Assembly: GCA_019914945.1 (NCBI GenBank)
Contig: CM034112.1
Span: 891,001 to 955,000, forward strand
Length of the DNA stretch: 64,000 nt
From: Typha latifolia
Lineage: Eukaryota > Streptophyta > Magnoliopsida > Poales > Typhaceae
Reading direction: 5' to 3'
Numbering within the stretch: position 1 is the stretch's first letter; each line of letters opens with the position of its first letter. Below are positions 59,209-64,000 of the stretch, in pieces. Under the pieces are notes generated by a model. The model had not been told where the DNA came from. It saw only the letters and a program-made list of their open reading frames with translations, and did not search any database. The position numbers and the translations under genes were made by a program.

Positions 59209-61238
59209 ATTCAATTCGTGGCGTCCACCGTCGTTCCGGCTTTCGATGCTCTCTACCTATTCGACAATTTGCCCCAACGGATTCTACAACGCCGCCATCT
59301 TCTTTTAAACCCATCAATTCCCACTCGAAAACTTCGTGCCAATTTCATCCTCCTCCTACAACCCCTAAGGATGGCGGATTTCGAATCCTTAATTCGAAGA
59401 AGAAGACCCCAACCCAATCTCCGTCTCTGGTTTCGACCCCCGAAGCGTCTACTGCCACCGGGCCAGCGTCTACAGGTCTCTGCACCGCCTCGGCCGGGGA
59501 CACCGAGTCCCAACCGACCCCCATCTCGACGGAGCGACCTTCGTCTTCTCCCACTTCCCTCCCCACAAGATCGCCGACGTAAAAGTCGCTCTCGTCGACT
59601 ACGCCACCGGCCGCTGCCTCAGCTTCTCCGGACTCTGCCGCTCTACTCTCTCCTTGGCCTCCCTCCGTCTCGCCCTCGGCGTTCGGCGCCGCTACGTCGT
59701 CCTCCTCCTCTGCCCCATCTCCGTCCTTTGCCCTGCCATCCTCCTCGGCGTCCTCGCACCAGGCGCTGTCATCACCACCGCCAACCCCCTCTGCATCGCC
59801 GCGGAGATCACTCGACAGGCGCTTGACTCCGGTGCCGTCATGGCAATCGCGTCGCCAGAGGAGTCCCACAAGGTTGCCCCTGCGGGGATCCCCGTCCTCC
59901 TCACATCCCTGGGAGGTTCCTCCGCGGAGGAGCTGATGGAGGACGGCGATCCAATCCGACGTGGTGGCGATGCTCTACTCGACTGGGACGACGGGGGTAA
60001 GCAAAGGGGGTTAATGCTCGCGCATGATAATTTGATCGCGAAGGTGTCACTGTTGCAATGGGCCGCGGAGGTGAGCTCACCAGGGGCCGAGGATATTGAT
60101 GTCTACCTAGGTTTCTCCCGATGCTCCATGTGTACGGCCTGGCTTTCTTCGCGCTGGGTTTACCGGCGGCCGGGGCGACCACGGTGGTGATGCAGCGGTT
60201 CGACATCTCGTTGGCCACGGCGCGAGGGTAAAGTGGTCAAGGCAGGATCTTAAGGAAACGGAATGGGTCCAGGGGAGCTGTGGCTAATGGGGTTCGTTTG
60301 GTTTGAGATTAAGCTCCATTGGTTAGTTAGTCTAATTTTTTAAAAACAAATTTAATTAAATATAAAAAAAATAAAAAAAAATATTTAATTACTTAACCAG
60401 TTTAGAAAATTTTTAAAACTCAAAACAAACTAGAAAATTAAGGAAGCCACGTCGGAGGCGCTGGCGTGAACGGGTGGCTGAGGACAGGGGATCTAGTGTA
60501 CTTCGACGAAGATGGATACTTGCACGTCGTGTGTGTATCGCATCAAGGAGTTGATCAAGCACAATCTAAGTTCGATCGTCCATGTCTCTATTCTTTATTT
60601 AACTATAATATTATACCGAGCTATTTGGTTACTATATAGATAAAAACTCTAATAGATGCCGCTCTCAAATGCAGGTTGCTCCTCCAGAGTTAGGAAGAGT
60701 TGCTTCTCACACATCCTCGTATACTTGATGCAGCAGTAATACTGTGCGTATATCTTCTTCTTTCTAGTAGTAGCCTATGAAAAAAAAAATAGAACTCAAA
60801 AATATTCATACAACATAAGCTCATTTAATTATCCGAGTACTATATATTGGATCGGAGGGCGAGGAATCTGGGCAAGTGCCTATGGCTTGTGTGGTGAAGT
60901 CTAGAAGTGGATTAACAAATGAAGATGACATCCAGTTCGTTGTCTCTCAGGTTTAACTCTCTAATCATCACACTGGGCGTAAAATTTTTATATGGTATAA
61001 TTCTCTCCGTATCCACCAAAAGAAATATATATTGTTTGTTAGTTTATATGATGTTCTAATTTGTTCCGGATATTATTTTCTACTCACTATATGTCTCATG
61101 CATTCTCGTACTGAATTTGTATCAGGTGGCTCCTTATAAAAGTTTAGAAAGGTTGCATTCGTAGATGCTATCCCAAAATCAATTGCAGGAAAGATCTTGA
61201 GAAAGCCATCCCATCTCCTCCAAATTGTGGGCATCTCT
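59209..61238 (+). pseudogene. 4-coumarate-CoA ligase-like (acyl-activating enzyme) pseudogene
   Basis: Remnant of an ANL-superfamily adenylating enzyme. Recognisable blocks appear in changing frames: GFDPRSVYC near 59430, VALVDYATGRCLSFSGLCRS near 59590, VLAPGAVITTANPLCIAAEI near 59750, the AMP-binding LYSTGTTGVSKG (about 59970-60006, shifted by one base from both neighbours), MLAHDNLIAKVSLLQW near 60015, LPMLHVYGLAFFALGLPAAG near 60115, MGPGELWLMG near 60262, then NGWLRTGDLVYFDEDGYLHV near 60470, QVAPPELGRVASHT near 60675, GQVPMACVVKSRSGLTNEDD near 60870 and KVAFVDAIPKSIAGKILRK near 61155. Stops, at least four frameshifts and a deletion of the central substrate-binding part (between about 60235 and 60262) make it non-functional. 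It still has intron-like gaps, so it arose by decay of a normal gene, not by retrotransposition. Closest type is the 4CL-like (not true 4CL) group. Confidence 0.85.
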
Positions 61239-61976
61239 CTCTTCTATGCATAATTACATCTTCATCCGGAATTATATATATGTATTTACAATTACATCCA
61301 ACAGTGGCTTTTTTAAAAAGCAGAAGCAAAAAAAAGTAAAAATTGAAATTTGTTTTTAAAAAAAGGACTTCGGATTTTTAGTCAAAGATATAAGAGTTTT
61401 ATTTGGGCTGGGTTTTACCAGTCTCACTAAACTGTCGGTGGGGGTGGACGCCGTTCCGCGTGCCGCGAATCTTCCTACTTAAAATATGCAAGTTAAAAGG
61501 GAAAAAACAAAGGGGAAAATGCTAAAAGTAACGGCGTAAACTCTAAAATACACCCGGAAGATTAAAGTAATTTTACGGTTGAAGCCCGGAAAATGCCGAG
61601 GTGAGATAAAAAATTTGGGGACAATTTACACGAAGACCCCTTTACTTAGTATTGCCTATATTTAGGTGCAACCCTTATTTTTGTGTTACATTACATAACT
61701 TCGGTGTTTTTTTTAGAGTAATTATTCCTAAAAAATTCTACAGCATTTTAACTCCAAATCTCTTAAAAAGTAGGGGGTCTATTTGGACAATTCGCTTTGA
61801 AAAACTAAGATCTAACACGAGAAAACCAGCGGCCGTCCGGATCTCTCTTTACGGTTACAGAGTTTTACTCCTACCTCCCTTCTTTCTTAAAATAGGAGAA
61901 AACGAAGAGATGCAGCTGTTCTCAAGTCCTCAGTGGGGAGTGTAACAACCACCAGATCTATAGATCCCAACACTAT

Positions 61977-62037
<61 letters not shown>

Positions 62038-62070
62038 CAAAATCTCAACAAGGAAGAGATTAAAGAAAAG
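61239..62070. other. Intergenic region and leader of the O-fucosyltransferase-like gene
   Basis: AT-rich intergenic sequence without a gene, then the 5' leader of the next gene including the CT microsatellite at 61981-62034. Confidence 0.55.
61981..62034 (+). repeat. CT microsatellite in the 5' leader
   Basis: 54 bp of uninterrupted TC/CT dinucleotides end 36 bp before the ATG at 62071. It should be length-polymorphic and is usable as a marker. CT-rich leaders are frequent in plants. Confidence 0.95.
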
Positions 62071-63810
62071 ATGCATCCCAGCCGGTCTCCTTTGGGAAGG
62101 CCGGCGAGCTTCCGGCCAGAGATCCTCGGCCAGACGGTGCTCCAGCTCATCGGCAACCTCTGCTTCGCACTCTTCGTCGTTGCCGTCCTCGTCTTCACCA
62201 TCCTCGCCGCCACCTACCACCCCGAGGACCCCCTCCTTCATCCTTCCTCTTCACATCTCACCTCCTTCCTCACGTCCACCTCCAACGCCACCTTCCGCTC
62301 CGATGACGTGGCCCTCAAGACCGGCGAAGACTTCCTCAACTCCTCCTCTTCCTCCTCGAACCCCGTCTCCGACCCCGTCATTCAACTCTCCGACCTCAAG
62401 GAAAAGGAAAACACCGAGTCCACCTCTGCGGATTCCCCCGACTGCGACGCCGACGGGCCGATCAACTGCGCGGATCCCGAGGTCTTCCACCTCATGATGC
62501 GCGGCGCCATCGAGAACTTCGCCGACATCCACTTCTACCGCTTCGGCAAGCCGACCCGCGGCGACACTGACACCAGCTGCGACATGGCGTGGCGGTTCCG
62601 CCCCAAGAACGCCAAGCGCGCCGGATTCTACAAGGACTACCGCCGCTTCGAGATCGCGAGATCGCCGACTTGCACTTACTCCGTCTCCAAGATCGGGGAC
62701 TACCACTCGGGCGTCAATGCCCGGAAGAGGAAGAATAAGAAGAACCGAGGAAAGGGTGACCCCGTCGGCTTCGAGCTTAAGAAATCCACGCCGTCCGAGA
62801 CCCCAGAGGCACTCGTCGTTCCGGTGGTCGGTGAGGCCGTCAATGACAATCTCCCCGTGGTCGAGTCGGAGACCAAATTCAGCGTCGGAAAGTATCTCAT
62901 CTACTCCGGTGGCGGCGATAGATGCAAAAGTATGAATCATTACCTCTGGAGCTTCCTCTGCTCTCTCGGCGAAGCCCAGTACTTGAATCGCACCCTCGTC
63001 ATGGATCTCGGCATTTGCCTCTCGTCCATGTACACTTCCACCAAACAGGACGAAGAGGGAAAGGACTTTAGGTTTTACTTCGATTTCGAGCACTTGAGGG
63101 ACTCGGCGTCGGTGCTCGACCAGCGCCAGTTTTGGCAAGACTGGGATCTGTGGCAGAAGAAGGACAAGCTTAGCCTTCATCTCGTTGAGGATTTCCATGT
63201 TACGCCGATGAAGCTGGCAGATGTGAAGGATACCCTTATTATGAGGAAGTTTGGCGCGGTGGAGCCGGATAATTATTGGTATAGAGTATGCGAGGGCGAG
63301 ACAGAGGCCGTGATCCAGCGCCCGTGGCACCTCCTCTGGAAATCTCGCCGCTTGATGGATATAGTCTCTGGGGTCGCATCAAAGATGAACTGGGATTTCG
63401 ATTCCATGCATGTAGTGAGAGGGGAGAAGGCTAAGAACACTGCACTCTGGCCGAATTTGGCGGCGGACACCTCACCTGAGGCTCTGCTTGCTACGTTGAG
63501 AGACAAGATTGACGATGGAAGGCATCTTTACATTGCGACGGATGAGCCGGATACCTCATTCTTCGATCCTCTGAAGGATAAGTACACGACCCATTTCCTC
63601 GATGACTACAAGGAATTGTGGGGCGAGAACAGTGAATGGTATACGGAGACCAAGAACCTAAACAATGGTGTGCCTGTGGAGTTTGATGGGTACATGAGAG
63701 GGGAGGTGGATACAGAAGTGTTCCTGAGAGGCAAGAAGCAGTTGGAGACATTCAATGATCTCACCGGTGACTGCAAAGATGGGATCAATACCTGTAAAAT
63801 GACCTCGTGA
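62071..63810 (+). CDS. O-fucosyltransferase-like type II membrane protein
   Basis: Single-exon gene, 579 aa. MHPSRSPLGRPASFRPEILG precedes one transmembrane anchor (about residues 22-48, LIGNLCFALFVVAVLVFTIL), then a Ser/Thr-rich stem and a lumenal domain, the layout of a Golgi glycosyltransferase. The catalytic part contains FSVGKYLIYSGGGDRCKSMN, FLCSLGEAQYLNRTLVMDLG, HLYIATDEPDTSFFDPL and VDTEVFLRGKKQLETFNDLT, as in plant O-fucosyltransferase (GT65/GT106-related) proteins. It may be the group of Arabidopsis At4g08810 (SUB1, implicated in light signalling), but I am less sure of that. An acidic/basic insert (residues about 210-240, RKRKNKKNRGKG) looks disordered. The start is the ATG after the CT repeat; the longer upstream frame has no ATG. 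A 359-codon opposite-strand frame is a by-product of GC bias. Confidence 0.8.
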   Translation: MHPSRSPLGRPASFRPEILGQTVLQLIGNLCFALFVVAVLVFTILAATYHPEDPLLHPSSSHLTSFLTSTSNATFRSDDVALKTGEDFLNSSSSSSNPVSDPVIQLSDLKEKENTESTSADSPDCDADGPINCADPEVFHLMMRGAIENFADIHFYRFGKPTRGDTDTSCDMAWRFRPKNAKRAGFYKDYRRFEIARSPTCTYSVSKIGDYHSGVNARKRKNKKNRGKGDPVGFELKKSTPSETPEALVVPVVGEAVNDNLPVVESETKFSVGKYLIYSGGGDRCKSMNHYLWSFLCSLGEAQYLNRTLVMDLGICLSSMYTSTKQDEEGKDFRFYFDFEHLRDSASVLDQRQFWQDWDLWQKKDKLSLHLVEDFHVTPMKLADVKDTLIMRKFGAVEPDNYWYRVCEGETEAVIQRPWHLLWKSRRLMDIVSGVASKMNWDFDSMHVVRGEKAKNTALWPNLAADTSPEALLATLRDKIDDGRHLYIATDEPDTSFFDPLKDKYTTHFLDDYKELWGENSEWYTETKNLNNGVPVEFDGYMRGEVDTEVFLRGKKQLETFNDLTGDCKDGINTCKMTS

Positions 63811-64000
63811 GCTAATAGTAGGAGGATTTGGTATGCTAGGTTATTGAAGAGCTTTTCCTATTTTGATTGTTTTAGATGTTTATTCTACTTTGGGTTTCCT
63901 CAGGAGTTCTTATTGTTTCTGAAGAAATTTTAGGTATTATTGTAATGCACCCCCACGCAGACAGATTAGTATCATTGCGCCAATTTGTTGTCTAGATGAG
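63811..64000. other. 3' UTR of the O-fucosyltransferase-like gene
   Basis: AT-rich sequence following the stop codon; nothing else is recognised before the window ends. Confidence 0.6.

Noticed and set aside
59345..59869. 174-codon minus-strand open frame
   Set aside because: It is a shadow of the GC-rich 4CL-like pseudogene, whose plus-strand blocks are clearly homologous to adenylating enzymes.
62251..63330. A 359-codon open frame on the minus strand inside the O-fucosyltransferase-like gene
   Set aside because: It is antisense to a well-supported coding exon, and its Gly/Val/Glu/Arg bias is what GC-rich third positions produce. It has no similarity to a known family.
1..64000. Search for CRISPR arrays, operons, phage or other prokaryote-type systems, and for a new multi-gene defence or metabolic system
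   Set aside because: The window is plant nuclear DNA with introns throughout. No regularly spaced repeats or functional gene cluster beyond ordinary plant genes are visible.

Overview
This window is nuclear DNA from a flowering plant. Every recognisable gene is of plant type, is split by GT-AG introns rich in T and A, and is separated from its neighbours by AT-rich intergenic DNA. Several genes have GC-rich 5' coding regions (the C2-domain gene, the O-fucosyltransferase-like gene, and the first exons of the NAC and NADP-MDH genes). That would fit a monocot outside the grasses, but the lineage is a weak inference from sequence feel only. There is about one gene per 4-5 kb. I see no tRNA, rRNA, CRISPR, phage or organellar insert.

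Layout, left to right. (1) 254-5625, minus: N-terminal 1088 codons of the SWI/SNF ATPase BRAHMA, running off the left edge. (2) 8960-11712, plus: a decaying fibrillarin gene whose fifth intron carries two copies of a box C/D snoRNA resembling plant U60. (3) 13240-24631, plus: a 32-exon M1-family aminopeptidase with a probable organelle transit peptide, 971 aa. (4) 26021-27001, plus: SRC2-like C2-domain protein with a coding minisatellite. (5) 28783-30911, plus: ATG8-interacting protein (ATI1/ATI2 type). (6) 33411-36575, plus: 'hydroxyproline-rich glycoprotein family' protein of the At5g52430/At4g25620 type. (7) 37773-40802, plus: Lsi2-like efflux transporter. (8) 41359-43108, minus: membrane-anchored pectinesterase with one GC-AG intron. 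(9) 44502-47530, plus: ubiquitin C-terminal hydrolase UCH2/UCH37. (10) 49824-52653, plus: C-terminally membrane-anchored NAC transcription factor of the ANAC053/ANAC078 type. (11) 53731-54067, plus: small two-exon gene for an unrecognised 79-aa protein. (12) 54492-58702, minus: chloroplast NADP-malate dehydrogenase with both thioredoxin-regulated cysteine pairs and a G-box promoter. (13) 59209-61238, plus: pseudogene of a 4-coumarate-CoA-ligase-like enzyme. (14) 62071-63810, plus: single-exon O-fucosyltransferase-like type II membrane protein.

The genes are unrelated housekeeping and metabolic loci, not an operon or cluster, and I see no new multi-gene system. The most interesting signal is the fibrillarin locus. 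Its protein-coding part is being lost (altered SAM-binding motif, internal deletion, decayed exon, frameshift), yet its promoter telo-box, its first five exons and splice sites, and two snoRNA copies that share one identical rRNA-antisense guide remain. This suggests a gene moving from protein-coding to snoRNA host. Other points worth checking are a 5-nt micro-exon and a duplicated exon-intron junction in the aminopeptidase gene, the GC-AG intron, a Harbinger-type MITE with an adjacent 130-bp tandem duplication, a hAT-like non-autonomous element, and a W-box cluster upstream of the C2 gene.
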